Origin: Vibrio orientalis CIP 102891 = ATCC 33934
GTDB taxonomy: Bacteria; Pseudomonadota; Gammaproteobacteria; Enterobacterales; Vibrionaceae
Length of the DNA: 64,000 bases
Assembly: GCF_000176235.1 (NCBI RefSeq)
Contig: NZ_ACZV01000004.1
Coordinates: 1-64,000 of the forward strand
Direction: 5' to 3'
Under the pieces are notes generated by a model. That model was not told the DNA's origin and made no database searches. It worked only from the letters and a program-made list of their open reading frames with translations. The position numbers and the translations under genes are program-made. Shown here in pieces: positions 16,210-25,129 of this stretch (the first letter of the stretch is position 1; each line of letters begins with the position of its first letter).

Positions 16210-17553
16210 TTAGATGTAGATAAGCTTAGCGACGAAGATAACCGTTAGAATGTACATTGAAACTGATACATCTTTTGTCTTGCCGGTTGCGACTTTAAGT
16301 ACTGTGTAAGTAATAAAGCCGAGTGCAATACCATTCGCGATTGAGAAGGTTAAAGGCATCATCAGTGCAGTGATTGCTGCAGGCGCGCCGTTAGTGAAGT
16401 CTTTCCAATCGACATGCTGCATACTGCTCATCATAACGAAAGCAACGTAAATCAGTGCACCCGCTGTCGCATAAGCAGGGATCATGCCTGCTAGTGGTGA
16501 TAAGAAAATCGCGGCTAAGAATAGCACGGCCACAACAATGGCAGATAAACCAGTTCGAGCACCCGCAGCAACACCTGCCGCACTTTCTACGTAACTGGTT
16601 ACTGGTGGGCAGCCGACACAAGCACCGGCCACACTCGAAATTGAGTCTGCTTTTAACGCCCTGCTAAGCCCTTCAATTTTACCGGTTTCTTTGTTCATTA
16701 GGTGCGCGCGTTCTGCAACACCCATTAGCGTACCTGCCGTATCAAACATGTTAACGAATAGGAATGCTAGGATCACACTGACCATTGAAATGTTGAAGGC
16801 TCCAGCAATGTCCATTGCCATAAAGGTTGGGGCAATGCTTGGTGGCGCAGCAAAGAAGCCATTGTATTGAACCAGACCTAGCATCATGCCTACCACTGTG
16901 ACACTTAAAATACCGATAAGTACAGCGCCAAACACTTTACGCTCGCTCAGTACCGCAATGATCAAGAATGCGATTGCGGCTAGCATAGCGTCAGGCTTGG
17001 TGAAGTCACCCAATGAGACTAATGTTGCTGGGTTTTCAACGACGATACCAGCTGTTTTAAGGCCGATAAGACCAAGGAATAGACCTACACCTGCAGTCAT
17101 AGAGTAGCGTAAGCTGACTGGGATACTTTCAATAATCCACTGACGAACTTTATAGAAGCTCATCCCGACGAAGAGGATACCCGATAGGAATACTGCGCCT
17201 AACGCCACTTCCCAGCTGTAACCCATTTCGCTCACTACGGTAAATGAGAAGAAAGCGTTGAGGCCCATACCTGGTGCTAAACCGACCGGCCAGTTAGCAA
17301 AGAGGCCCATGAGTAAACAACCGATAGCGGCACCAATACAGGTCGCGACGAATACCGCCCCTGAGTCCATCCCTGATGCAGCCATGATTTGAGGGTTAAC
17401 GAAAATGATGTAGGCCATTGTAGCGAATGTGGTGATCCCCCCGATCATTTCATTCTTTACGCTGGTTCCATGTGCTTTCAGTTTGAAAAAGCGCTCTAAA
17501 AGGCCACCAGATTGACCTTCGTTATTAAGCACTTCAGCTTTGCTTTCGTTCAT
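16210..17553 (-). CDS. AzgA-type NCS2 permease for hypoxanthine/guanine/adenine
   Basis: 447 residues and 12 or more membrane segments. AzgA-subfamily marks are GGITTFATMAYIIFVNP (about 38-54), APGMGLNAFFSF and the later GCPPVTSYVESAAGVAAGARTG. These proteins import adenine, guanine or hypoxanthine with protons. Its neighbours are an NCS2 permease on one side and HIU hydrolase on the other, so it likely brings in purines for the catabolic route encoded here. AAGGA nine bases upstream supports the start. The 134 bases before hiuH hold no clear operator. Confidence 0.92.
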   Translation of the reverse strand: MNESKAEVLNNEGQSGGLLERFFKLKAHGTSVKNEMIGGITTFATMAYIIFVNPQIMAASGMDSGAVFVATCIGAAIGCLLMGLFANWPVGLAPGMGLNAFFSFTVVSEMGYSWEVALGAVFLSGILFVGMSFYKVRQWIIESIPVSLRYSMTAGVGLFLGLIGLKTAGIVVENPATLVSLGDFTKPDAMLAAIAFLIIAVLSERKVFGAVLIGILSVTVVGMMLGLVQYNGFFAAPPSIAPTFMAMDIAGAFNISMVSVILAFLFVNMFDTAGTLMGVAERAHLMNKETGKIEGLSRALKADSISSVAGACVGCPPVTSYVESAAGVAAGARTGLSAIVVAVLFLAAIFLSPLAGMIPAYATAGALIYVAFVMMSSMQHVDWKDFTNGAPAAITALMMPLTFSIANGIALGFITYTVLKVATGKTKDVSVSMYILTVIFVAKLIYI

Positions 17554-17687
17554 GTCAGCAAGTCCTTTTGTTTGGGTGTTTCTTCAATTGAATACCACGC
17601 TCTAGTGTGCTGCCGGCTCTTTTGGCTCGCGACCTAGACTCCAATTTTCCTGATGAATGTTAAGTTTGACGTTGTTAGAAATTCTTT

Positions 17688-18041
17688 TTAGCTGCCGCGG
17701 TATGTTGAGAAACTGTATGGAGAAACAAGCAGCGGAACATGATAATGCGCGCCTTCTTCACCAAGACCAAAGCGGATGACCACATCATCTAGGAATGGCA
17801 CTTCACCAAGGTCGATATCTCTCTTGCGGTAATAGTCTGCAACATGGAAAACCAATTGGTATTTGCCCGTTGTGAATGCCTCACCTTCAAGCACTGGCTC
17901 GTCTGTACGTCCGTCGAAGTTGGTGGTGACCGTTTTGACTTTTGTCACGCTATCACCTTCGATGCGAAACAGCTCAACTAGGATGTCTGCTCCGGGAACG
18001 CCATGCATTGTATCCAATACGTGTGTTGTCAATTTACCCAT
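17688..18041 (-). CDS. hiuH: 5-hydroxyisourate hydrolase (transthyretin-like)
   Basis: 117 residues from the ATG at 18041, or 119 from the ATG at 18047. It hydrolyses 5-hydroxyisourate, the product of urate oxidation, to OHCU. The hallmarks are LTTHVLDTMHGVPG with the catalytic His, a central DGRTDEP, and the C-terminal YRGS tetrapeptide that distinguishes the enzyme from animal transthyretin. There is no signal peptide, so it is cytoplasmic. The ribosome binding site AAGGAG (18070-18065) is too far from either ATG unless the 13-base hairpin between them is folded. TTGTATACAA at 18087-18096 lies just upstream, pointing to GntR control. Confidence 0.95.
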   Translation of the reverse strand: MGKLTTHVLDTMHGVPGADILVELFRIEGDSVTKVKTVTTNFDGRTDEPVLEGEAFTTGKYQLVFHVADYYRKRDIDLGEVPFLDDVVIRFGLGEEGAHYHVPLLVSPYSFSTYRGS

Positions 18042-18051
18042 AATCATTAAT

Positions 18052-18070
18052 AGCGCTGAGCGCTCTCCTT
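18052..18070 (-). promoter_or_regulatory. Hairpin between ribosome binding site and hiuH start
   Basis: On the minus transcript AAGGAG (18070-18065) is followed at once by AGCGC-TCA-GCGCT (18064-18052), a 5-bp stem with a three-base loop, then four bases and ATG. Folding shortens the unusual 17-base spacing to near normal. Confidence 0.5.
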
Positions 18071-18086
18071 AATTTTGAGGTTTTTA

Positions 18087-18096
18087 TTGTATACAA
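18087..18096. promoter_or_regulatory. Predicted GntR operator, hiuH side
   Basis: TTGTATACAA is a perfect 10-base palindrome 46 bases before the hiuH start. The same sequence recurs at 18320-18329 and close variants precede xdhA and the GntR gene. This size and symmetry suit FadR/FCD-type GntR proteins. Confidence 0.7.
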
Positions 18097-18128
18097 AGTT
18101 GTTCTGACTTTGCTTTTGATACCTATAT

Positions 18129-18138
18129 ATGTACACAA
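18129..18138. promoter_or_regulatory. Degenerate GntR-type half-palindrome between the two operators
   Basis: ATGTACACAA matches TTGTATACAA at eight of ten positions and lies between the two perfect copies in the hiuH-puuE intergenic region. It may be an auxiliary site. The rest of this 339-base interval is AT-rich and shows no ORF. Confidence 0.35.
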
Positions 18139-18319
18139 AATATCCATATAGTAAAGCGCGTTGTTATAAAAATGTTATTATTAAAAGTAGCAAAAAGTGA
18201 AATGTGTGACATCAAGCGAATAGGGAAATATTGAGGCTTATTGGTTAAGTACATGAAATATAAGGCCGTGTGTCGATAAAGTAACTTTAACAACAAAATC
18301 TTTACATTAAGATAATTTA

Positions 18320-18329
18320 TTGTATACAA
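18320..18329. promoter_or_regulatory. Predicted GntR operator, puuE side
   Basis: TTGTATACAA, within the longer palindrome ATTGTATACAAT (18319-18330), lies 57 bases upstream of puuE, a position suited to blocking its promoter. Confidence 0.7.
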
Positions 18330-18386
18330 TGAATGTATGAAATTAAAAAGACAACTACGAATTGTCTTGGTTTAAGGAGAGCCTGA

Positions 18387-19310
18387 ATGGATAAGGATTA
18401 TTCACGAGATCTAATTGGCTATGGGGCGAATCCTCCTCACCCTAAATGGCCTGGTGGAGCTCGTATCGCCGTGTCGTTTGTATTGAATTATGAAGAGGGC
18501 GGAGAACGTTGTCTTCTACATGGGGATGAAGAGTCTGAAGCCTTTCTATCTGAGATTCCAGCCGCACAGCCGATTAAAGGTGAACGTCACATCAGCATGG
18601 AATCTATCTATGAATACGGTAGCCGCGCAGGTGTGTGGCGAGTTTTAAAACTGTTTGATGAGTACGAAATTCCTCTCACTGTTTTTGCTGTAGCGATGGC
18701 AATTGAGCGTCACCCAGATGTTGCGCAAGCGATGGTACAAGCTGGTCATGAGATCTGCAGCCACGGTTATCGCTGGATCGATTACCAATATATGGATGAG
18801 TCACAAGAGCGTGACCATATGATGAAAGCGATTGATATCATCAAAGAGATCACCGGCGAACGACCGCTAGGTTGGTACACAGGTCGTACAGGCCCGAATA
18901 CTCGTCGCATTGTCGCGGAAGAAGGTGGCTTTCTATACGATTCGGATGCCTACGATGATGACTTGCCTTACTGGCACACGGTAGGCGGGCAACCTCAGTT
19001 GGTGATCCCTTACACCTTGGATGTCAATGACATGCGTTTTGCAACAGTGCAGGGCTTCAACTCCGGTGAGCAGTTCTATCAATACCTTAAAGATACCTTT
19101 GATACGCTTTATGTCGAAGGTGAAACAGCGCCAAAAATGATGTCAGTGGGTTTGCACTGTCGCCTGATTGGTCGCCCGGGGCGTATCGCCTCACTGAAAC
19201 GCTTTTTAGATTATGTAAAGCAGCACGATGACGTTTGGCTATGTCGTCGTGTTGATATCGCTCGTCACTGGCACGAGAATCACCCATACACACCACAAGA
19301 GGAGAAATAA
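18387..19310 (+). CDS. puuE: Allantoinase, polysaccharide-deacetylase type
   Basis: 307 residues, the usual PuuE length. It opens the allantoin ring to allantoate without a metal cofactor, unlike the classical amidohydrolase AllB. Diagnostic stretches are DLIGYGANPPHPKWPGGARI near the start, the NodB-like core FAVAMAIERHP and AGHEICSHGYRWIDYQY, and GWYTGRTGPNTRR. AAGGAG precedes the ATG. It is the first gene of the puuE-uraD-alc-allA-puuD operon, and the GntR-type operator lies in its promoter. Confidence 0.96.
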   Translation: MDKDYSRDLIGYGANPPHPKWPGGARIAVSFVLNYEEGGERCLLHGDEESEAFLSEIPAAQPIKGERHISMESIYEYGSRAGVWRVLKLFDEYEIPLTVFAVAMAIERHPDVAQAMVQAGHEICSHGYRWIDYQYMDESQERDHMMKAIDIIKEITGERPLGWYTGRTGPNTRRIVAEEGGFLYDSDAYDDDLPYWHTVGGQPQLVIPYTLDVNDMRFATVQGFNSGEQFYQYLKDTFDTLYVEGETAPKMMSVGLHCRLIGRPGRIASLKRFLDYVKQHDDVWLCRRVDIARHWHENHPYTPQEEK

Positions 19311-19311
19311 T

Positions 19312-19827
19312 ATGACTGAATTTCGTTTTTGCACACCATCTCAGATGGCACGTTCGGAATTTGTCTCTCACTTTGGTGATGTGTATGAACATAGCCCATG
19401 GGTAGCAGAGTCTGTCTATGATCAAGGGCTTAGTGACCAAGATAATTTTGTTGCCAACCTGCATTTGAGAATGGCGGAAACGCTTCTGGATGCGGAAAAG
19501 GCGAAGCAACTTGCACTTATTAATGCTCACCCTGACTTAGCAGGGCGAGCAGCAATCAACGGTGAACTCACACAAGCATCGACTGCTGAACAAGCTGGCG
19601 CTGGTATTGATCAGTGTAGCGCTGAAGAGTTCGAAAAATTCACTACGTACAACGACAGTTACAAACAACGCTTCAACTTTCCCTTCATCATGGCAGTGAA
19701 AGGGGCCAATCGTTACCAAATTCTTGAATCGTTCGAGAAGCGATTAGGCAATGATAGTGACACTGAGTTTGCTACTGCGATCCAGGAAATCAATAAGATT
19801 GCACTGTTTCGCTTACGAGATATGTAA
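19312..19827 (+). CDS. uraD: OHCU decarboxylase
   Basis: 171 residues from the ATG at 19312, one base after the puuE stop and preceded by AGGAG. It decarboxylates 2-oxo-4-hydroxy-4-carboxy-5-ureidoimidazoline to S-allantoin, the step after HiuH. The family pattern is visible: a catalytic His in NAHPDLAGRAA, with FNFPFIMAVKGANRYQIL in the second half. A longer in-frame ORF starts at 19228 but overlaps puuE and is not supported. Confidence 0.95.
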   Translation: MTEFRFCTPSQMARSEFVSHFGDVYEHSPWVAESVYDQGLSDQDNFVANLHLRMAETLLDAEKAKQLALINAHPDLAGRAAINGELTQASTAEQAGAGIDQCSAEEFEKFTTYNDSYKQRFNFPFIMAVKGANRYQILESFEKRLGNDSDTEFATAIQEINKIALFRLRDM

Positions 19828-19948
19828 GTCACGGAGATGGCGACTACCTCGTTTCGATATCAATGGATATCAGCCCAATAAAAGGGCATAGCGCTCGAAT
19901 TGAGCTTACTCATAAACCTATTTTTGAATAATTGGAAGGATAAAGGAA

Positions 19949-20935
19949 ATGTCTTTCGACTTTGAACAATACATTAACCTTGCTGACGATAAACTTGGCG
20001 CAGAAGCGATCTTTGCTACTGACGATTTCTTTGCTGATAAAAGCCGCCTACTGCGCCGTGAAGCGCCAGAGTGGAAAGATGACGTATATGATGATAACGG
20101 TAAATGGATGGATGGCTGGGAAAGCCGTCGTAAACGTGGAGAAGGTTACGATTACTGTGTTATTCGCCTTGGCTTAGCTGGCACGATTGCTGGTGTAGAT
20201 ATCGATACCTCTTTCTTTACGGGTAACTTCCCACCATCAGCGTCCATTGATGCATGTTATTCACCAGACGGTGACCCAACGGATGCGACAGAGTGGCAAG
20301 AGATCCTGCCATCAATGAGCCTTCAAGGTGATCATCATCATCTAGAAGAAATTGCTAGCGAAGACGTGTTCACTCACTTACGTCTAAATATCTACCCAGA
20401 TGGTGGTGTGGCACGTCTACGTGTTTATGGCCGCCCGAGTGTGGATTGGGATCGCATTGACCCGCAGCAACAAGTTGACCTTGCCGCTGTTGAAAATGGC
20501 GGTCGTGCACTAGCATGTAGCGATGAGCACTACGGCAACAAATCAAACATCCTCGGCCCGGGTCGTGGTGAGAATATGGGTGATGGTTGGGAGACCGCAC
20601 GTCGTCGTACTCCAGGTAATGACTGGGTGATTGTAGCTCTTGGTAACGCAGGTAATGTTGATCGCGTAGTCGTTGATACGGCGCACTTTAAAGGTAACTT
20701 CCCAGACAGCTGTTCAATTCAGGCAGCATATGTCAAAGGTGGCACAGACGATCAAGTCGCAACGCAAAGTTTGTTCTGGCGCGAACTGCTACCAGCACAA
20801 AAACTCAAGGCTCACGATATTCACGAGTTTACCTCAGAGGTGAATGACCTAGGTGCAATCACGCACGTTCGTCTGAATATTTTCCCTGATGGTGGTATTA
20901 GCCGTCTGCGTTTGTTTGGCACAAAAGCGAAATAA
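19949..20935 (+). CDS. alc: Allantoicase
   Basis: 328 residues made of two repeated allantoicase domains. The pair [20 protein letters not shown] (residues about 57-76) and [20 protein letters not shown] (about 212-231) shows the duplication, as do FTGNFPP and FKGNFPD. It splits allantoate into ureidoglycolate and urea. AAGGA at the correct spacing precedes the ATG. The 121 bases upstream contain only small imperfect repeats, so it is probably transcribed with puuE-uraD. Confidence 0.96.
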   Translation: MSFDFEQYINLADDKLGAEAIFATDDFFADKSRLLRREAPEWKDDVYDDNGKWMDGWESRRKRGEGYDYCVIRLGLAGTIAGVDIDTSFFTGNFPPSASIDACYSPDGDPTDATEWQEILPSMSLQGDHHHLEEIASEDVFTHLRLNIYPDGGVARLRVYGRPSVDWDRIDPQQQVDLAAVENGGRALACSDEHYGNKSNILGPGRGENMGDGWETARRRTPGNDWVIVALGNAGNVDRVVVDTAHFKGNFPDSCSIQAAYVKGGTDDQVATQSLFWRELLPAQKLKAHDIHEFTSEVNDLGAITHVRLNIFPDGGISRLRLFGTKAK

Positions 20936-20949
20936 GCGAGGGGACGATT

Positions 20950-21501
20950 ATGAGCAATGGAATTCGCCGTTTAGCAATAGAACCGTTAACTAAACAAGCT
21001 TTTGCGCAGTTTGGTGATGTGATCGAAGTAGATAACAGTGACTACTTCATGATCAACAATGGCTCGACTCGTCGTTATCACAAGCTAGCAAAGACGGATG
21101 TGCAAGATCAAGGTGGTGAAGCCATCATCAGTATCTTTCAAGCAACGCCGCTTAGCTACCCGTTAACGATTTCAATGCTAGAGCGTCATCCACTAGGGTC
21201 ACAGGCATTTGTTCCATTGCTTGGTCAACCGTATCTCATTGTTGTTGCTCCCAAAGGAGACAACCCATCACTGCAAAACTGCCGCGCGTTTTATAGTAAT
21301 GGCCGCCAAGGTGTTAATTACCACAAAGGCGTTTGGCACCACCCAGTACTTGCGTTGACCGATCAAGACCAGTTCTTGATCGTTGACCGAGGTGGTGAGG
21401 GGCATAACTGTGATGAAGTCTTCTTTGAAGCCGATTTGGTGTCGCTACACTTAGAAGATATTCCGGCGAGTAACAGACAGGAAGTAATGCTCTCTGAGTA
21501 G
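20950..21501 (+). CDS. allA: Ureidoglycolate lyase
   Basis: 183 residues, cupin fold. The motifs FAQFGDVIEVD, PLSYPLTISMLERHPLGSQAF, and GRQGVNYHKGVWHHPVL carry the conserved metal- and substrate-binding residues of AllA. It releases glyoxylate and the second urea from ureidoglycolate, ending the pathway. GAGGGGAC lies before the ATG, 14 bases after alc. No urease, glyoxylate carboligase or malate synthase is in this window. Confidence 0.95.
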   Translation: MSNGIRRLAIEPLTKQAFAQFGDVIEVDNSDYFMINNGSTRRYHKLAKTDVQDQGGEAIISIFQATPLSYPLTISMLERHPLGSQAFVPLLGQPYLIVVAPKGDNPSLQNCRAFYSNGRQGVNYHKGVWHHPVLALTDQDQFLIVDRGGEGHNCDEVFFEADLVSLHLEDIPASNRQEVMLSE

Positions 21502-21524
21502 AGTGCTGTAAGAAGGAATTTATT

Positions 21525-22805
21525 ATGGATCCACATATCACGGAGTGGTTGAACTTAGCGATTCGCTGGGCTCACATGATAGTTGGCATCGCATGGATTG
21601 GTGCTTCGTTTTACTTTGTTTGGTTAGAAAATAACTTGAACCGCGTCAATCCAAAAACGGGTCTATCGGGCGATCTTTGGGCGATTCACGGCGGTGGTAT
21701 TTATCACCTAGAGAAGTACAAACTTGCGCCTCCAGAAATGCCAGAACACCTACATTGGTTTAAGTGGGAAGCGTATTTCACTTGGATCACGGGTGTACTA
21801 CTACTGGGTGTTGTTTACTATCTTAACGCCGAGATCTACTTGATTGCTCCTGGCTCAGGCATGGAGCCGAGCACGGCGATTGCGATAGGTATTGGTGCCT
21901 TGGTTGCTGGCTGGTTTATCTACGATCTACTGTGTGAATCGCCATTAGGTAAAACGCCAATGCTGTTGGGGGCGGTGTTATTCGTGCTCTTGGTTGGTGC
22001 AACGTATGGCCTATCTCAAGTGTTTAGTGGCCGCGGTGCTTACATTCATGTCGGTGCAATTATTGGTACTATCATGGTGGGTAACGTATTCCGCGTCATC
22101 ATGCCTGCACAACGTAACTTGGTCAGTGCAATTGAAGAAGGTCGTGAACCTGATCCCGCCCTCCCGGCGAAAGGTTTGCTGCGTTCTCGTCACAACAACT
22201 ATCTGACGCTACCCGTGCTGTTCATTATGATCAGTAACCATTTCCCAAGCACCTATGGCTCTGAATATAACTGGGCAATTCTTGCTGGCCTTGCGATCTT
22301 TAGTATCTTGGTTCGCCATTACTTTAATACGCGTCATGGTAGCCAGAAGTTTGCTTGGACTGTGCCTGTAGCCGCGCTTGGTATGATCACACTCGCATTT
22401 GTGACTTCGCCGTATGCTAACAGACCAGCTGCTCCAGTAGCGAAAGCGCCAGTCGCGGTTGCAACGCCTGCAGAAACAGCGACAGAAGCTGCATCTACGG
22501 ATAACGCTCAAGCCGCTAGTGCCTCCGAGCAGCCAGCAGAGAGCGGTGTGAACTTTGCAATTATCAATCAGGTGATTCAAGAGCGCTGCTCAGTGTGTCA
22601 TTCAGCAACCCCGACACATGCTGCCTTTGCTGCGGCGCCTGCAGGTGTGATTTTAGATACACCTCAGGAGATTCAAGCGAACAGTCCACGCATTGCGCAG
22701 ACTGTAACAACGAAATATATGCCGCTTGGCAATATGACTCAAATGACTGATGACGAGCGTGCGCTTATCGGCAATTGGGTTCAACAAGGGGCGGCGATTA
22801 ACTAA
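21525..22805 (+). CDS. puuD: Membrane urate oxidase PuuD with cytochrome c domain
   Basis: 426 residues. The N-terminal half has about eight membrane segments starting with IRWAHMIVGIAWIGASFYFVW. A low-complexity Ala/Pro/Glu linker (about 295-340) leads to a C-terminal cytochrome c domain with the heme site CSVCH. PuuD oxidises urate to 5-hydroxyisourate and passes electrons through the heme to the respiratory chain, so no hydrogen peroxide is made, unlike soluble uricase. It is the only urate-oxidising enzyme seen here and links XdhAB or 8-oxoguanine deaminase to HiuH. AGAAGGA precedes the ATG. Confidence 0.95.
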   Translation: MDPHITEWLNLAIRWAHMIVGIAWIGASFYFVWLENNLNRVNPKTGLSGDLWAIHGGGIYHLEKYKLAPPEMPEHLHWFKWEAYFTWITGVLLLGVVYYLNAEIYLIAPGSGMEPSTAIAIGIGALVAGWFIYDLLCESPLGKTPMLLGAVLFVLLVGATYGLSQVFSGRGAYIHVGAIIGTIMVGNVFRVIMPAQRNLVSAIEEGREPDPALPAKGLLRSRHNNYLTLPVLFIMISNHFPSTYGSEYNWAILAGLAIFSILVRHYFNTRHGSQKFAWTVPVAALGMITLAFVTSPYANRPAAPVAKAPVAVATPAETATEAASTDNAQAASASEQPAESGVNFAIINQVIQERCSVCHSATPTHAAFAAAPAGVILDTPQEIQANSPRIAQTVTTKYMPLGNMTQMTDDERALIGNWVQQGAAIN

Positions 22806-22900
22806 TCGCTAACAACCAAATCTCGCTTATCGAACTGCAAACTCGGTAAGCGTGATTCATGCAAACGTGGTATTTCCCGCTATTTATCTCATGTGAGATC

Positions 22901-22926
22901 CCCCGGCCCTGTTCCGGGGTTTTTTA
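22901..22926 (+). terminator. Rho-independent terminator of the puuE-puuD operon
   Basis: CCCCGG (22901-22906), loop CCCTGTT, CCGGGG (22914-22919), then seven T. It ends the operon and is followed 25 bases later by a chemoreceptor gene. Confidence 0.9.
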
Positions 22927-22950
22927 TGCCTCAAAAAGGAGTTTGAAGCT

Positions 22951-24870
22951 ATGCGAAGTGCGCTAAGTATTCGACATAAAACGATGTTGGCGACCGTTGG
23001 TGCAGTGATATTAGTCATTGCAGTATTGATTAGTATTACGGTCAGCCAAGGGCAAAAAATCATCTTAGATAAAACCTACTCTCAGCAAATGCCTGCAGCG
23101 CTAGGCGAGGTGAGTAACCAGATAAAACTGGAGCTGGAAAAACCATTGGTGGTAGCTGAAGTTATGTCACAGCTAGCATTACTGAAAAACTTCAACGGGC
23201 AAGAGAGTGACGAGGTTGTCGCTCAGCTACAAAGCATCAAGCAACAATTTAATGCCCTTACCGCCTTTTACGTGACGACAGTAAACGATACCTACTATGT
23301 GCCCAACGGAGTGTTAAAAACCATGTCGCAAAGCTCAGTAGATGACGCCTGGTTCTATGGTTTTCTTGGCGGTAATAAATCGGTTGAGCTTTCAATTGAT
23401 GTTGATGAATCAACCGGGATTGCCACCGTATTTGTCAATCAAGTCGTGATGAAAAATGGTCAGAGAATTGGTGTTACAGGGATCGGTTTGTCGCTAGAAA
23501 GCTTAGGCCAAACCGTGGCGAATTTCTCGTTGGGGGAATCAGGGCGCTTAATGCTGGTGGATAACCAAGGCGTGGTCAAAGTCCATCCGGATACCTCAAT
23601 GGTGGGTAAATCATTATCAGTCATTGGAATGGCCAGCGTGAGCGAGAATGTCACTAACCTGAATAACAGTGGGTTAGAAATCAACGAAGTCGACATTGAC
23701 CAGCAAGCGATGTTAGTCGGCTTGATGAGTTTGCCTCAACTTGGTTGGGTATTGGTTTCGGTACAACCGACGAGCGAAGTACTTGCAGAGATTAATCACT
23801 TTATCGAAACCATGACTTGGATAGGTGTGTCGATTGCTTTGCTGTTTGTCGCGGTCAGCGCCTATATGACCCACATCCTCTTGACGCCTTTATCAACCAC
23901 GGCGGATCTGTTGCTGGAGATTGGCAGTGGTGGTGGCGATCTTACCCAAAGACTCGATGAGAGTCGCAGTGATGAAGTGGGCAATATTGCCAAAGGCTAC
24001 AACCAATTTGTTGCTTACATGGGTAGTGTCTTGCAAGAGATCGAAAGCTCACGCCAAGCGCTGGTGAGCAGCATTGAGTACATTGACCTGCAAGCGTCAG
24101 AAATGAAGCAACAAATCCACGGTCAAGAGCAAAACATTCATCAAGTGGCGACTGCGATTCATGAGATGAGCGCTAGCTCGGAAGAGATCGCCAACAATGC
24201 CAACCATACTTCAGATAACGTTCAACAAACTACGCTAGAAGTGAAGAAAGGGCTTGAGTCGGTCAGTGACACCTTCAGCCATACCGAAGCAATGAGTCAG
24301 CAGCTTGACCAAAGTAACCAGAGCATTGAGAAGCTGTCTAATGACATCAAGGCGATTGATACGGTGCTCGATGTTATCAGTGGTGTTTCGGAGCAAACCA
24401 ACCTTCTTGCCCTTAATGCGGCGATTGAAGCAGCCAGAGCAGGCGAACAGGGTAGAAGTTTTGCTGTAGTGGCGGATGAGGTTCGAACCTTAGCCTCTCG
24501 CACCCATGATTCAGCCAGTGAAATTCGTACCATCATCGAAAACTTGCAAAGCTTGAGCAATACCGTGGTCGATGAAGTCAGCCAAAGCCATAAAATTGGT
24601 CAAGACTGTCTCACTGCTGCCCGATCTTCAGAGCACCATTTAGCTTCAATTAGTCGTATCGTGGAAGAGATTCATCAGCTTAGCGCCCAAACGGCCACCG
24701 CAACAGGAGAGCAATCTCAGGTGATTAATGAGATTGCGCCGCACGTTGAAAGTATTGCTGATGTAGCCAGAAGTAATACCGATATGGTGACGCAAACTTC
24801 TCAGCGCTGTATCAGCCTAAAAGAAAATGCAGATTCACTTAGCCAACTGGTGGCGAAGTTTAAGTTCTAG
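22951..24870 (+). CDS. Methyl-accepting chemotaxis protein with dCache sensor
   Basis: 639 residues. A first membrane segment (about 12-32), a periplasmic double-Cache domain (WFYGFLGGN and GIATVFVNQVVMKNG), a second segment at about 287-310, a HAMP region, then the signalling coil with [17 protein letters not shown] at its tip. It directs chemotaxis via CheA/CheW. dCache domains bind small molecules such as amino acids or purines. The location directly after puuD makes purine-related ligands worth testing, but the strong terminator before it argues for its own promoter. AAGGAG precedes the ATG. Confidence 0.95.
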   Translation: MRSALSIRHKTMLATVGAVILVIAVLISITVSQGQKIILDKTYSQQMPAALGEVSNQIKLELEKPLVVAEVMSQLALLKNFNGQESDEVVAQLQSIKQQFNALTAFYVTTVNDTYYVPNGVLKTMSQSSVDDAWFYGFLGGNKSVELSIDVDESTGIATVFVNQVVMKNGQRIGVTGIGLSLESLGQTVANFSLGESGRLMLVDNQGVVKVHPDTSMVGKSLSVIGMASVSENVTNLNNSGLEINEVDIDQQAMLVGLMSLPQLGWVLVSVQPTSEVLAEINHFIETMTWIGVSIALLFVAVSAYMTHILLTPLSTTADLLLEIGSGGGDLTQRLDESRSDEVGNIAKGYNQFVAYMGSVLQEIESSRQALVSSIEYIDLQASEMKQQIHGQEQNIHQVATAIHEMSASSEEIANNANHTSDNVQQTTLEVKKGLESVSDTFSHTEAMSQQLDQSNQSIEKLSNDIKAIDTVLDVISGVSEQTNLLALNAAIEAARAGEQGRSFAVVADEVRTLASRTHDSASEIRTIIENLQSLSNTVVDEVSQSHKIGQDCLTAARSSEHHLASISRIVEEIHQLSAQTATATGEQSQVINEIAPHVESIADVARSNTDMVTQTSQRCISLKENADSLSQLVAKFKF

Positions 24871-24900
24871 AATAAAATAATCGATAAAGCCAATGCGATA

Positions 24901-24944
24901 AACATAAAAGAGGACGAGTAAAAATCTCGTCCTCTTTTATGTTT
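24901..24944. terminator. Long bidirectional terminator
   Basis: AACATAAAAGAGGACGAG (24901-24918) is perfectly paired with CTCGTCCTCTTTTATGTT (24926-24943), an 18-bp stem with a 7-base loop and T-rich 3' half. Confidence 0.85.
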
Positions 24945-25099
24945 ATGGTTATTGTTTAGTCACGCTTAATGAACGGGAGATTCTAGACGTACCACTTTGA
25001 GAAACTTTCCCAATCTGAAGTGATTGGATGTTTGTTATAATTGTATGATTTTAAACACTGAATTTATTCATCACTCCCCAAAAGGCGATTAAAAACCTT

Positions 25100-25129
25100 A
25101 TGCTACTAAAAGTGCAGAACATTACATGA
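25100..25129 (+). CDS. Possible nine-residue upstream ORF overlapping the MFS gene
   Basis: ATG at 25100 opens MLLKVQNIT, and its TGA (25127-25129) overlaps the MFS start as ATGA. The MFS gene has no clear ribosome binding site of its own, so reinitiation from this mini-ORF is possible. The mini-ORF also has only a weak upstream site (GGCG), so the call is tentative. Confidence 0.3.
   Translation: MLLKVQNIT

Noticed and set aside
16065..18386. Purine riboswitch in front of the purine permeases or hiuH
   Set aside because: I found no three-way junction pattern with the conserved purine-aptamer loop sequences; only simple hairpins and GntR-type palindromes are visible.
19228..19311. N-terminal extension of the OHCU decarboxylase
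   Set aside because: It overlaps puuE in another frame; the ATG at 19312 has a good AGGAG and matches the family length.
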